A DNA stretch of 64,000 bases from UBA2882 sp051877575 (lineage in GTDB: Bacteria > Bacillota > Clostridia > Lachnospirales > Lachnospiraceae): the NCBI GenBank assembly GCA_051877575.1, contig JBJEJA010000020.1, positions 62,001-126,000 of the forward strand, given 5' to 3'. Of the stretch, positions 9,650 to 18,765 are shown one piece after another; positions within the stretch are counted from its first letter, which is position 1; each line of letters begins with the position of its first letter. The position numbers and the translations under genes are program-made. The notes under the pieces were generated by a model that was not told where the DNA came from, ran no database searches, and saw only the letters and a program-made list of their open reading frames with translations.

Positions 9650-10477
9650 TTATTTTGATTTCTGCAGTTTCTTTGAAACTTCCTCTCCGACCAGGCTGAT
9701 GGAAATTCCGGTCAGGGCAAGCATGATACCCGGGAATGTAACAATCCACCAGGCTGTCATCATGAAGGATTTGCCTTCCGAGATAATCGCACCCCATTCA
9801 GGAGTAGGCGTAGGTACGCCGAGTCCCAAGAAGCTTAAAGATGCTCCCATCAGCATACAAAGCATGATATCGGAAATCGCATATACAAATGCGCTGTTGA
9901 CTACATTGGGAAGAACATGGCGGAACATAACTCTCAAATTGGAATAACCCAATGTTTTTGCGGACAATATGTATTCACTGTTTTTTACGACCAGCACTTC
10001 ACTTCTTACCAGCTTCGCATATTCACGCCATCCAACCAGCCAGATAGCGATAAACAAATTTTTAATACCGGAGCCAAGGATTGCTACAATGGCAATAACC
10101 AGAATCATCAGCGGAAATGCTGTGAAAATATCCAGAATACGCATGATGACGGCATCAACCTTTCCCCCGCAGTATCCCGACAGCAGTCCCACAAAGGTTC
10201 CGATCAAGGCAGGTATCAACATGGCAAAGAAACCGATTGCCAGATCCAGTCTGGCGCTATATACCACTCTTGAAAAAACATCCCTGCCCAGATTGTCTGT
10301 CCCAAACCAGTGAGCCGCGGATGGTTTCTGTAAAAGTGAGGACATATCCTGTTTGATGGGATCATAACTTGTAAACAATCCCGGGAAAAGTGCCATGGCA
10401 AATATTAAAATCAAAAACACACATGCAATCCAGAAGAAAACAGAATGTTTTCTCAATATTCCTTTTTTCATATTCAT
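9650..10477 (-). CDS. Peptide ABC transporter permease (OppC/DppC type)
   Basis: A 275-residue inner permease with an N-terminal OppC domain (KQDMSSLLQKPSAAHWFGTD) and the DRDV-like NLGRDVFSRV segment that is diagnostic for OppC/DppC. The binding-protein-dependent transport domain follows, with its EAA loop (KTLGYSNLRVMFRHVLPN). About six membrane helices. The start is either 10477 or 10471; a GGAAGGGAG site serves both. It lies 12 bases after the OppB-type gene. Confidence 0.92.
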   Translation of the reverse strand: MNMKKGILRKHSVFFWIACVFLILIFAMALFPGLFTSYDPIKQDMSSLLQKPSAAHWFGTDNLGRDVFSRVVYSARLDLAIGFFAMLIPALIGTFVGLLSGYCGGKVDAVIMRILDIFTAFPLMILVIAIVAILGSGIKNLFIAIWLVGWREYAKLVRSEVLVVKNSEYILSAKTLGYSNLRVMFRHVLPNVVNSAFVYAISDIMLCMLMGASLSFLGLGVPTPTPEWGAIISEGKSFMMTAWWIVTFPGIMLALTGISISLVGEEVSKKLQKSK

Positions 10478-10489
10478 CTGCTCCCTTCC

Positions 10490-11431
10490 TTAATCTAATT
10501 TGACGCGAGGATCCAATAACGAATATGAAACATCCGTGATCAGGTTCATCACAAGCACAATAATACTGAACAAAAATACAGTTCCCTGCACCACCGTATA
10601 ATCACGGGAAAGAATGGCATTTAAAAGCAGCTGACCAAGTCCCGGAAGTGCAAAAATATTTTCGATCACAATACTGCCTGCCAGCATGTAAGTCATCCGC
10701 ATGGCCAGCAAAGTAACCGTAGAGATCAGAACATTTTTGAGAATATATTTTGTTTTGATCTTCCATGGAGATATGCCCTTACTGTATGCAAAATCCACAT
10801 AATCCATTTTCAATACTTCTATGACATTCCCTCTGATATTCCTCAGTACCAATGCGGAAGTACCCAGTGCTCCGGTAAATGCCGGAAGGATCAGGGCATG
10901 GATATGTTCTCCTACCGTAGTTCCCCAGCCACCCACGGGAAACCAACCCAGCTTTAAGGAGAAAATCAACATAATGATCAAACCGATCAGAAATTCCGGT
11001 ACCGAAATAAAAGTAAGAGAAAGAGAGTCGATAAAACTTCCTATTTTTTTATTGTGTTTTACTCCTGCCAGATATCCCAACGGAAAGCTGATAATAACGG
11101 AAAAGAGAATTGTCATAAGCGTCAGGGATGCTGTGATTACAGCTTTCTGCTTGAACAGGTCTACTACCGGACTTTTCAATGTCAGGGAATCGCCGAAATC
11201 AAAAGTAAGGCATTGCTTTAAAAACAATAGATACTGCATGATCAGCGGTTCATCCAATCCCATTTTGGCTCTCATTGCCGCAATCGCTTCATCACTGGCC
11301 CTGTTTCCTACCAGCAGAAGTGCCGGATCTCCGGGAATCAAGCGCATACCAAAGAAAATGATCAGTGTGATGATCAGCAGGACCGGAATCATTTGCATTA
11401 TTCTTTTTAAAATATAAGTAAGTTCTTCCAT
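10490..11431 (-). CDS. Peptide ABC transporter permease (OppB/DppB type)
   Basis: A 313-residue permease starting MEELTYILKRI, with a first membrane helix, the RLIPGDPA motif and the QYLLFL segment typical of OppB/DppB. The transport domain has an EAA loop (SKGISPWKIKTKYILKNV). The frame is open to 11515, but the ATG at 11431 gives the conventional N-terminus and has a GGAAGG site about 11 bases upstream. It forms the channel with the OppC-type protein. It is preceded by the solute-binding protein gene. Confidence 0.9.
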   Translation of the reverse strand: MEELTYILKRIMQMIPVLLIITLIIFFGMRLIPGDPALLLVGNRASDEAIAAMRAKMGLDEPLIMQYLLFLKQCLTFDFGDSLTLKSPVVDLFKQKAVITASLTLMTILFSVIISFPLGYLAGVKHNKKIGSFIDSLSLTFISVPEFLIGLIIMLIFSLKLGWFPVGGWGTTVGEHIHALILPAFTGALGTSALVLRNIRGNVIEVLKMDYVDFAYSKGISPWKIKTKYILKNVLISTVTLLAMRMTYMLAGSIVIENIFALPGLGQLLLNAILSRDYTVVQGTVFLFSIIVLVMNLITDVSYSLLDPRVKLD

Positions 11432-11534
11432 ATGTTCTGATGTTCCTTCCACTCCGTATGCCATTAACAGAGAAAGGCAGAAATGTAAATATCTGCCTTC
11501 CCCGTCAATCTGCAAATGATGTTTTTTATTTTTC

Positions 11535-13142
11535 TTACTCAGAAATTGTCATATATTTGAAATTGTAAATTCCAAGAGGTGTCTGAGCGTATCCAGTCAC
11601 TTTATCTGTTGTTACAAATGTATAAGGTGTATATACCAGCGGGATAAACGGTGTTGCATCCGCCATAACGGACTGCATCTCTCCGTAATCTGCCATTCTT
11701 GCACTCTCATCCATTTCTGTATTGGCCCTGACACACAGTTCCTCTGCTTTAGCCTGTTCCTCACCATCCCAGTAAGTTCTCCAACAGTTGGTCTGATCGG
11801 AAATTGCCCACAGGCCTGCAAGCTCGGAAGTATCTGTCATATCGGATGTCATATTGGAAATGTATACATCATAATTGCCCTCTTTCCAGTTGGATCTCGC
11901 TGTTGCAGTATCAATCTGCTGAATATCCAGATTAACACCGATCTCAGCCCAGTTTTCCTGAAGGATTGTAGCGATCTCAAGGTATGCCGAGTTACCGCTT
12001 CCCACTTCCATTGTCAGATCAAATCCGTCCGGATAACCTGCCTCTGCCAGTAAAGCTTTTGCTGCCTCTGCATCATGTGCAACAGGTGTCAGCTCTTCAT
12101 TGAAATGAGGTGCCGAAGGTGAAAGAAATGTCGTTGCGATTTCACCATAGCCGAAGTAAACTGCTGCATTGATTGCTTCTTTATCCGTTGCAAGGTTCAG
12201 TGCCTGACGAACGCTCTTATTGGAGAGATATTCATTCTGGCAATTGATAATGATAAATTTAACGTCTGTAGATTCAAACAGGTTGACGGTCAGATTTCCG
12301 ACTGCCTTTAATTCATCAATACGGCTGTAGGGAATATCTGTTGCAATATCAATCTGTCCGCTCTCCAACTGCATGATACGTGTAGTATCATCTGCGACTA
12401 CCACCATATCAATCTCGTCGACCTTAGGACATCCCTCTTCCCAATAATAAGGGTTTGCCGTAAATACCATTTTTTCACCTTTATTCCATTCGCTTAAGAT
12501 AAAAGGTCCGGTACCCACAGGACATTCTGCAATGCCTTCCTCGCCGACTTCTTCGCAATATGCTTTAGGCATGATGCCTGAGCTGAACATTGCCAGAGTG
12601 GATAAGAACATGGGAGATGCCTCATTTAATGTAATTACCAAGTTGTTGTCTCCGCCATCTTCCATTGTGTCAATCATATCTAACATGCCCAGCCACGGGC
12701 CATCAGCCTCTTTTGCTCTTGTGATACTGTAAATACAATCTTCAATTGTTACATCTTCACCGTTTGAGAATTTAATGCCGTCTCTGATATGGAATGTATA
12801 AGTCAATCCATCCTCGGAAACTTCCCATGTATCTGCTACCGCAGGAATGATTTCCTGTCCGTCATCGGAACTTGTGACAAGCCCTTCTACCATCATGTTC
12901 AACACCCAGATATCATTGTTATCCGCTGTCATAACAGGATCCAGATTACCGGAATCAAGGTTTCGTGCCAAAGTAACAACACCACCCGCTGCCGCATCCG
13001 TACTCTCTGTTCCTTCACTGCTTTCGACCGTTTCTTCTGTCGTTTCCGTTCCCGTTGATGCCGCATTACTGCCGCAGCCTGTCAGAACAAAAGCAGCAGT
13101 CATCAGTACAGCCAAAAATTTTGCTGCTGTTTTTCTTTTCAT
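11535..13142 (-). CDS. Peptide-binding lipoprotein of ABC transporter (SBP family 5)
   Basis: A 535-residue extracytoplasmic solute-binding protein. The signal peptide ends in a lipobox (LTGC, Cys23), so the mature protein should be a membrane-anchored lipoprotein, followed by a low-complexity Ser/Thr/Glu linker. SBP family 5 features include the YTFHIRDGIKFSNGED segment, typical of OppA/DppA binding proteins. It delivers peptides to the OppBC-type permease encoded downstream. An AAAGGAGGAG site precedes the ATG. An intrinsic terminator lies only 41 bases before the start, so its transcription must depend on read-through or on a promoter close to that hairpin. Confidence 0.92.
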   Translation of the reverse strand: MKRKTAAKFLAVLMTAAFVLTGCGSNAASTGTETTEETVESSEGTESTDAAAGGVVTLARNLDSGNLDPVMTADNNDIWVLNMMVEGLVTSSDDGQEIIPAVADTWEVSEDGLTYTFHIRDGIKFSNGEDVTIEDCIYSITRAKEADGPWLGMLDMIDTMEDGGDNNLVITLNEASPMFLSTLAMFSSGIMPKAYCEEVGEEGIAECPVGTGPFILSEWNKGEKMVFTANPYYWEEGCPKVDEIDMVVVADDTTRIMQLESGQIDIATDIPYSRIDELKAVGNLTVNLFESTDVKFIIINCQNEYLSNKSVRQALNLATDKEAINAAVYFGYGEIATTFLSPSAPHFNEELTPVAHDAEAAKALLAEAGYPDGFDLTMEVGSGNSAYLEIATILQENWAEIGVNLDIQQIDTATARSNWKEGNYDVYISNMTSDMTDTSELAGLWAISDQTNCWRTYWDGEEQAKAEELCVRANTEMDESARMADYGEMQSVMADATPFIPLVYTPYTFVTTDKVTGYAQTPLGIYNFKYMTISE

Positions 13143-13183
13143 AACGTCTCCTCCTTTATCAAATAAAGATCATATCCGGTTAC

Positions 13184-13220
13184 AAAAAAAGGGCAATGAT
13201 GCTTCGGAAACATCATTGCC
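13184..13220 (-). terminator. Intrinsic terminator between the P1 peptidase and binding-protein genes
   Basis: On the minus strand a perfect 10-base-pair stem (arms at 13192-13201 and 13211-13220) with a 9-base loop is followed by seven T's. It separates the dppA-like/P1 peptidase pair from the importer genes and ends 41 bases before the binding-protein start codon. It may act as an attenuator or 5' stabiliser that sets different levels for the two halves of the operon. Confidence 0.85.
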
Positions 13221-13300
13221 TCGTAAATTACGGATATTTATCTTTTTTGTATATATGCATTTTATTTCTTTTGGATCGGTCTGTATTGTAAATTTCGGAC

Positions 13301-14338
13301 CTATTCATTCGCCTTCAGGAATTCCTTCAGACTATGAAACATTTCTCCTTTCTGGCCTATAACGGCATTTGCACAGATCATAGAATTTAAAATGGCTTCT
13401 TCAGAAGCCTCACCCACCAGCCGAAAAACAAGATCCATTTTATCTTCCGGAAAGGCCGAAATATCAATCATCCGGTGATTGTCCCGATCTCCTGTACAAT
13501 TTCCGTTTGTAAACCCGATAAAAACATCTCCGCTGCCATGTCCCATATAGGAACCACAGCGAATCATCCCTACCGCAGCTCTTTTGATCACTCTCTTCAG
13601 TTGCCTTGCCGTCAGCGGCAGATCCGTACCCACCACTATCATAATAGATCCCCTGTCCTCCGACAGTTCCCCATGTATCTCTTTCTCTATCTTCCTGCCG
13701 AGAGGTTCATATGCCACAACCAGATCTCCCATTCTTCCGTAATTGGACTGAACCAGAACCCCCAGGGTATATTCTGTCCCGCCGAAAGCAAATACTCTCG
13801 ATGCGGATCCGATACCGCCTTTTAAACCGAAGCAGACCGTTCCCGCCCCGGCTCCAATATCTCCCTGCTCAATCTTTTTCCCCGCATGGGCTATTGCTTC
13901 CAACACATCCCCTTCTCCTACCACACGATCCGTGATTGTATTAATCCTGCAATCATTGGTCTCACCAACAACGGGATTGACACTGGATACTTCTTTGCCG
14001 GATTGTCTGCACCGGTCTATGGTATAAGAGACCAATGCATCGGCAACTTTTCCCACATTCAATGTGTTGGTCAATGCAATAGGCGTCTCCAATATTCCAA
14101 GTTCATCCAGCTGGATGGTTCCCATTGTCTTTCCATAACCGTTTAATGCATATGCTGCGGCAACCGGCTTTCTGAAAAAAACATTTCCTTCACAGGGAAG
14201 CACCACCGTCACGCCGGTCCGATGCTTCTCATCCACAATCGTTTTATGCCCTACGGTTACGCCCGGAATATCTGTAATATCATTGTTTTTCCCCGGCATG
14301 CCGCTTCCTATCCGATAACCATATTCTCTGATTCCCAT
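13301..14338 (-). CDS. P1 family peptidase (DmpA type, S58)
   Basis: A 345-residue protein of the DmpA/P1 family, Ntn-hydrolase-like enzymes that self-cleave between Gly and Ser. The processing site is recognisable as Gly230-Ser231 in DRGSIMIVVGTDLPL. Other family segments are the N-terminal ITDIPGVTVGH, TGVTVVLP and AGAGTVCFGLKGGIGSASR. DmpA is an L-aminopeptidase/D-esterase that releases N-terminal residues, including from D-Ala amides and esters. The start at 14338 has an AAAGGGAA site. The frame's upstream part overlaps the end of the M55 gene, implying coupled expression with it. Confidence 0.9.
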   Translation of the reverse strand: MGIREYGYRIGSGMPGKNNDITDIPGVTVGHKTIVDEKHRTGVTVVLPCEGNVFFRKPVAAAYALNGYGKTMGTIQLDELGILETPIALTNTLNVGKVADALVSYTIDRCRQSGKEVSSVNPVVGETNDCRINTITDRVVGEGDVLEAIAHAGKKIEQGDIGAGAGTVCFGLKGGIGSASRVFAFGGTEYTLGVLVQSNYGRMGDLVVAYEPLGRKIEKEIHGELSEDRGSIMIVVGTDLPLTARQLKRVIKRAAVGMIRCGSYMGHGSGDVFIGFTNGNCTGDRDNHRMIDISAFPEDKMDLVFRLVGEASEEAILNSMICANAVIGQKGEMFHSLKEFLKANE

Positions 14339-14357
14339 TTTGTTCCCTTTCATCGTC

Positions 14358-15155
14358 TTATAATACAAACATGATAAACTTTAAGACTTCCATATAATCT
14401 GTCGCCGAATAAACGATCGTACGTACCCCCGTTTGTTTTGCACCCGGATAGTACCCGCCCCTCACAGCTTTATCCTGCTCCATAAACTCTATCTCAACAT
14501 CAAATGTCTCCGGAAGCTTTAACAGACATTCTTCCGGTTTTCGTTTCAACGCTTTCTCCGTCTCTTCATACAGCAGCTCTTTGGCATCTTTCGGATTCAA
14601 GGAAAGGACCGCACCTCCCATACCTTTGTTCACCGCTACCTGCCCGATGGATGGAATCCACCTTCCGGCTTCCCTGCAGATCATTTCATCCCCACTGATC
14701 ATCAAAACCGGGATATGATAATAAGCCGCATGATATGCATTGATCATAAATTCGCTCGCTATTTCTCCGTTTATTCTGATCTGATAATTCTCTCTGTTCT
14801 TGGTATGTGCCAGCGGAGTCCCTGCCATCCCTGCACCGCTGTGGTATCCGATCATCACCACTGCATCACATGTCTCCACCCCTGTCATCATATTTCCCGG
14901 TGTGCCTTCCCAGCCCCGCAAAATTTTTGTTCCTTTGGGAAGCATATCCGGTATGATATTCCTTGCCGTTCCGTGGGCATCCCGCACAATTATCTCTTCT
15001 ACCGTTCCGCTGTCAAAAGCTGCCTGACATACAATAGCCGTTTCCTCCGACATTTCCCGGCAGAAATAAGAATAATCCGGATGTTCCTTATGAGTTTCAT
15101 TCCAATCAGCGATTCCGCATGTACCTTCAATATCTGCACTAATAAATACTTTCAT
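14358..15155 (-). CDS. M55 family D-aminopeptidase (DppA type)
   Basis: A 265-residue cytoplasmic zinc peptidase. The M55 metal-binding signature is present: Asp8 and Glu10 in ADIEGTCGI, His61 in RDAHGTARN, His105 in MIGYHSGAGM, plus His117 (likely nucleophile position) in LAHT. Bacillus subtilis DppA removes N-terminal D-residues such as from D-Ala-D-Ala and D-Ala-Gly-Gly, and forms a decamer. The ATG at 15155 is preferred to an in-frame GTG at 15161. The gene sits upstream of the P1 peptidase and the importer, which parallels the association of dppA with a dipeptide importer in Bacillus. Confidence 0.92.
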   Translation of the reverse strand: MKVFISADIEGTCGIADWNETHKEHPDYSYFCREMSEETAIVCQAAFDSGTVEEIIVRDAHGTARNIIPDMLPKGTKILRGWEGTPGNMMTGVETCDAVVMIGYHSGAGMAGTPLAHTKNRENYQIRINGEIASEFMINAYHAAYYHIPVLMISGDEMICREAGRWIPSIGQVAVNKGMGGAVLSLNPKDAKELLYEETEKALKRKPEECLLKLPETFDVEIEFMEQDKAVRGGYYPGAKQTGVRTIVYSATDYMEVLKFIMFVL

Positions 15156-15189
15156 ACCCACTCTCTCTTTTTCTGTTTGATTTTATGAT

Positions 15190-15948
15190 TTATACAAGTA
15201 TCTTCTGTAGACTTCTTTTCATATAATTTTGAGGAGTCAATAATGTATACTTTTTAAATTCCTTGATAAAATGTGCCTGATCATAATACCCCAGCTGCTC
15301 ATAAACCATATCCGTTTTTGATGTTTCAAGATAGGTAATTGCACTTTGCAAACGTATGATCTCGGCGTACTGTTTCAGGGAAAATCCCGTATTTTTCTTA
15401 AACTCCCTATTGATGTAATGCTGACTATATTTCATTCCGTCTGCAATCTGTGCCATCTTCACACAGCCTTCCTGCTCAATGATTTCCTGAAGTGCATATC
15501 CTGCTACCGGATTGATCCTTCCTGAGATCATATTTTCTACCGGTTTCTTCACAATAGCAGCCATGGAAGAAAGACTATCCGTCTTCTCCAGCCTGTTCAA
15601 TATCTCTGCAATATCCTCCTGCCCTGAAATATCAATATGCCGGTCCAATATCTTAGCATCTTTCTCCGATACCATCACAGGTATGATTCCCGGGTTCAAT
15701 TTAACACCAAAAATCCAGTCCTTTCCTATATGGTGAGAAATGTGTGGTATCTCCACACTACCGCTGATACATGCATCCTTTTTGTTTTTTTCAAACAAAA
15801 ACTGAACATCAGTACATCCGTCCGGAATTGTCACGAAAGGATTATGATTTTTATTGCGGATCAGATAAAATTTCTGGATAATCTCATCCTCACACAACAG
15901 TTCTTCGTAGTCTATTTGATAATCTATGTAAAAAGTTCTCAAATTCAT
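15190..15948 (-). CDS. AraC family transcriptional regulator
   Basis: A 252-residue protein. The N-terminal 140 residues resemble the DUF6597-type sensing domain found in some AraC proteins (PDGCTDVQFLFE, GVKLNPGIIPV). The C-terminal 95 residues contain the double helix-turn-helix, including YINREFKKNTGFSLKQYAEIIR and YEQLGYYDQAHFIKEFKKY. It directly precedes the dppA-like gene with a 34-base gap and follows a terminator, so it is likely the first gene and the local regulator of the peptidase/importer operon. A relic of a second copy lies at 18636-18734. Confidence 0.88.
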   Translation of the reverse strand: MNLRTFYIDYQIDYEELLCEDEIIQKFYLIRNKNHNPFVTIPDGCTDVQFLFEKNKKDACISGSVEIPHISHHIGKDWIFGVKLNPGIIPVMVSEKDAKILDRHIDISGQEDIAEILNRLEKTDSLSSMAAIVKKPVENMISGRINPVAGYALQEIIEQEGCVKMAQIADGMKYSQHYINREFKKNTGFSLKQYAEIIRLQSAITYLETSKTDMVYEQLGYYDQAHFIKEFKKYTLLTPQNYMKRSLQKILV

Positions 15949-15983
15949 AAATCATCTCTCCCTTGACCATTTTAATATGCAAA

Positions 15984-16020
15984 CAAAAAAACGAAGTTGC
16001 CAAGCAACTTCGCTTTTTTT
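15984..16020. terminator. Bidirectional intrinsic terminator after the class III aminotransferase gene
   Basis: A 9-base-pair perfect stem (15992-16000 with 16004-16012, loop CAA) flanked by an A-run on one side and a T-run on the other, so it can act on either strand. On the minus strand it ends transcription from the aminotransferase gene before the AraC gene. Confidence 0.9.
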
Positions 16021-16062
16021 ATTTATATCGCCCTGCTAAAAATTTGTCAAGATAATTTCTAA

Positions 16063-17343
16063 CTATTCATAATATTCTTTTAATGCCGAATCCAAGATTT
16101 CTATTCCCTGATCAATCTCTTCTTTTCTAATATTCAAAGGTGTTGCAAAACGCATTCCGTTTCCATAGACACCGCAATTTAATGTCAAAAGTTTTCTTTT
16201 CAGGCAATTCATACGTATCTTCTCCCAAACCTCGGGAGCAGGTGTCCCGTCTTCGTGAGAGAATTCTATGGCGACCATTAACCCCAATCCTCTGATATCG
16301 TAGATGATAGGATATTTCTTCTGCAGATCATATAATTTTTCTTTCAGATATCTTCCCTTTTCAATGACATTTTCAAGGAGTTTTCCGTCTTCAAACTGAT
16401 CCAATACCACATTTGCTGCCGCTGCCGCAACCGGATTTCCTCCAAAAGTAGTTCCATGCATGCCCGCATGCCATTCTGCCATGATTTCCCTTGTACTGAT
16501 TACTGCACTCATGGGCAGTCCGCCCGCAATGGCTTTTCCACATGTCATAATATCCGGAACCACATCAAAATTCTGACTTGCCCACATTTTACCGGTTCTG
16601 CCGTAACCGGACTGTATCTCATCAAATATCAATAAAATGCCATATTCATCACAAAGCTCCCGCACGCCTTTTACAAAGCTTTTAGGTGGCACTACATAAC
16701 CACCTTCGCCCTGCACCGGTTCCATATAAATTGCTGCTACCGTTTCCGGTGCTACGATATATCGGAACAGCTTCCTGATTTCACCCAGACAATAGGAACT
16801 TCTTCCCTCTTCATCCAATCCCTTCGGACACAGATCCCGACTTGGATAAGGTGCAAAATACACACTGCCCATCAATGGCTCCAGATATTTTCTGTATTTT
16901 GAATTAGAGCCCGTAATCGTGGAAGCTCCTATGCTTCTTCCGTGAAAGGAACCCATAAATGCAATGATCGCCGGACGCTTTGTATATACTTTTGCAAGCT
17001 TTAATGCGCCATCTGTTGCCTCCGCTCCCCCATTGGAGAAAAAAATACTGTTTAATTCCCCCGGAGTTGTCTCTGCAATTCGTTTTGCCAGTTTTAAAGT
17101 CGGTTCATAATTTACCATATTAAAAGATGCATTGACTAATTTCTTTGCCTGCTCACAAATTGCATCTACGATAGGCGGATAACAATGTCCCATGGCATTG
17201 ACTGCAATGCCCTGTACAAAATCCAGATACTTGTCTCCTTTGGAGTCCGTGATATAACAGCCTTGTCCGGTTTCTGCCACAAGGTCGGTGGACTTACTGA
17301 GTGCCGGACTCAGATACTCTTTATATTCTTCATACGTAATCAT
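16063..17343 (-). CDS. Class III PLP-dependent aminotransferase or amino-acid racemase
   Basis: A 426-residue fold type I PLP enzyme related to 4-aminobutyrate aminotransferase and acetylornithine aminotransferase. Visible features: NGGAEATDGALKLAK (phosphate binding), SFHGRS, MEPVQGEGG, the Asp241 of LLIFDEIQSGYGRTG and the Schiff-base Lys270 in DIMTCGKAIAGG. The class also contains racemases (isoleucine 2-epimerase, alpha-amino-epsilon-caprolactam racemase), and given the D-amino-acid context a racemase role should be considered. Substrate cannot be told from sequence. A GGAGGAAAAG site precedes the ATG. A stretch with a decayed gene separates it from the class IV transaminase gene upstream. 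Confidence 0.85.
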   Translation of the reverse strand: MITYEEYKEYLSPALSKSTDLVAETGQGCYITDSKGDKYLDFVQGIAVNAMGHCYPPIVDAICEQAKKLVNASFNMVNYEPTLKLAKRIAETTPGELNSIFFSNGGAEATDGALKLAKVYTKRPAIIAFMGSFHGRSIGASTITGSNSKYRKYLEPLMGSVYFAPYPSRDLCPKGLDEEGRSSYCLGEIRKLFRYIVAPETVAAIYMEPVQGEGGYVVPPKSFVKGVRELCDEYGILLIFDEIQSGYGRTGKMWASQNFDVVPDIMTCGKAIAGGLPMSAVISTREIMAEWHAGMHGTTFGGNPVAAAAANVVLDQFEDGKLLENVIEKGRYLKEKLYDLQKKYPIIYDIRGLGLMVAIEFSHEDGTPAPEVWEKIRMNCLKRKLLTLNCGVYGNGMRFATPLNIRKEEIDQGIEILDSALKEYYE

Positions 17344-17344
17344 T

Positions 17345-17577
17345 TTCTTTTCCTCCTAAAAATCAACTTTCCTTCCGTAATAAACACAATTAACAAATCT
17401 TTTCATATTTTCCTCACTGATCTTAATGGGATTGACAGCTGTAGACCCTTTCATGGGATAGCCACTAAAACCGTATTCAGCTTTTCCGGAAGATTCGGAT
17501 TTCCGAATACATTATCAAAATTGAACTCCGGATACTCATAATTTTGAAAAAATAATCTCTTTCATCGTTCCTCACCT
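17345..17577 (-). pseudogene. Probable decayed gene remnant between two PLP-enzyme genes
   Basis: The 383 bases between 17343 and 17727 have no intact gene. On the minus strand one frame reads YEYPEFNFDNVFGNPN and a second frame continues with EYGFSGYPMKGST and then PIKISEENMKRFVN to a stop a few bases before the aminotransferase ribosome binding site. Protein-like sequence split over two frames suggests a frameshifted C-terminal remnant. The family was not recognised. The rest of the gap (17578-17726) shows nothing. Confidence 0.4.
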
Positions 17578-17726
17578 TCCCACACCCCTATTTTATTTTT
17601 GATATACACTTCCGTCGGATTGCTACCGGCGCCTTTGTTCGCGTTTCAATTTATAAAAAATCTATCATCCCGTCTCCAAAAAATATTGTAAATAAACGCC
17701 ATTTTCAGTTTTCAAGTGTAAAGATT

Positions 17727-18578
17727 TTATTCATAAAAAACGCCTCCGCAATATGTATTGTATTCATCAATTACATACTGCTGGATCGCATTTACTCTCT
17801 CTGTATCCTTTCCGCCTACAGCCTGCCTCTCAAACGATTTTGCAATCATACAGAAGTTTGAGGAACTGGACACGATAATCTCATCCGCTTCCCTTAATTC
17901 ATCCAGCGTAAACGGTGTCTCGTCCACCGGAATGCCCAATGCATTGCAGGCAAGAATCAGGTGATGCTTTGATATTCCCGGCAGAATATATCGATCATTG
18001 GGATGTGTTTTAAATACCCCGTTCTTCAAAATGGAAATATTGCTGTGTGCGCCCTCTGTGACAATATCTCCCCGATGGAACACACATTCCGTACAGCCTT
18101 CCTCTTTTGCCTTTTCCGCTGCCATAACGCTTGGAATTAGATTCAAAGTCTTAATATTACAATGCAAAAATCTGGTGTCTTCGATAGATGTCAGATCAAT
18201 ACGTTCTCTTAAATTGCGGAATTTTGCCTGCCTGATCATAATCCATAGGTTAGATTTGGTATCGGGAAATGCATGATCACGGTTAGCGGTTCCTCTGGTT
18301 TGCTGCCAATATACACTCAGCCGCTCTCCCTCCACCAAATTCACCATGCGATTCAATTCTTGCTTCAGCTCCTCTTTATCAAACGGAAGAGGTATACGAA
18401 GCATTTCTGCACTTCTGAAGAAACGATCCACATGCTCATCTAATAAAAAAATATGATGATTTCCGGCACTGGTAGCATCATATACCCCGTCTCCAAAAAA
18501 ACAGACTCTGTCATTCATAGGTATTTTCATTTCTTCCAAAGGACCATATTCCCCGTTGTAATATCCTAAATTCTTCAT
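17727..18578 (-). CDS. Class IV aminotransferase, D-amino-acid transaminase-like, copy 1
   Basis: A 283-residue fold type IV PLP enzyme. The Schiff-base lysine is Lys143 in HCNIKTLNLIPS, and the PLP-binding glutamate lies in VTEGAHSNISI. The TRGTANRDH segment contains the Arg-x-His pair that binds the substrate carboxylate in D-amino-acid transaminase, and Tyr33 matches its active-site tyrosine, which favours a D-specific enzyme over branched-chain transaminase or ADC lyase. Expected reaction: D-amino acid + 2-oxoglutarate to 2-oxo acid + D-glutamate. A paralogue lies at 21768-22607. Confidence 0.82.
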   Translation of the reverse strand: MKNLGYYNGEYGPLEEMKIPMNDRVCFFGDGVYDATSAGNHHIFLLDEHVDRFFRSAEMLRIPLPFDKEELKQELNRMVNLVEGERLSVYWQQTRGTANRDHAFPDTKSNLWIMIRQAKFRNLRERIDLTSIEDTRFLHCNIKTLNLIPSVMAAEKAKEEGCTECVFHRGDIVTEGAHSNISILKNGVFKTHPNDRYILPGISKHHLILACNALGIPVDETPFTLDELREADEIIVSSSSNFCMIAKSFERQAVGGKDTERVNAIQQYVIDEYNTYCGGVFYE

Positions 18579-18635
18579 ATCCTTTTCCTCTTTTCATTAA
18601 AATTATATTTTTCCTTAATTATCTTTTCCGGTCTA

Positions 18636-18734
18636 TACTATAAAATGTGCCTGATCATAATAGCCCAGTTTTTCAAGAATCATTTCCTGATACCGAATCT
18701 TTTTGTTCATACAAAATGTTTTTACGTACATACC
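18636..18734 (-). pseudogene. Relic of an AraC-type helix-turn-helix gene
   Basis: A short minus-strand frame of about 32 codons ends with EKLGYYDQAHFI and a stop. This matches the YEQLGYYDQAHFI segment in the second helix-turn-helix of the AraC protein at 15190-15948; the DNA over about 25 bases is also nearly identical (18643-18666 versus 15268-15291). Everything else of the regulator is missing. It is best read as the leftover of a duplicated AraC gene next to the second S12 hydrolase. Confidence 0.7.
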
Positions 18735-18765
18735 TGTCACCCCTTCCTTCCACCCCATAAAACAG

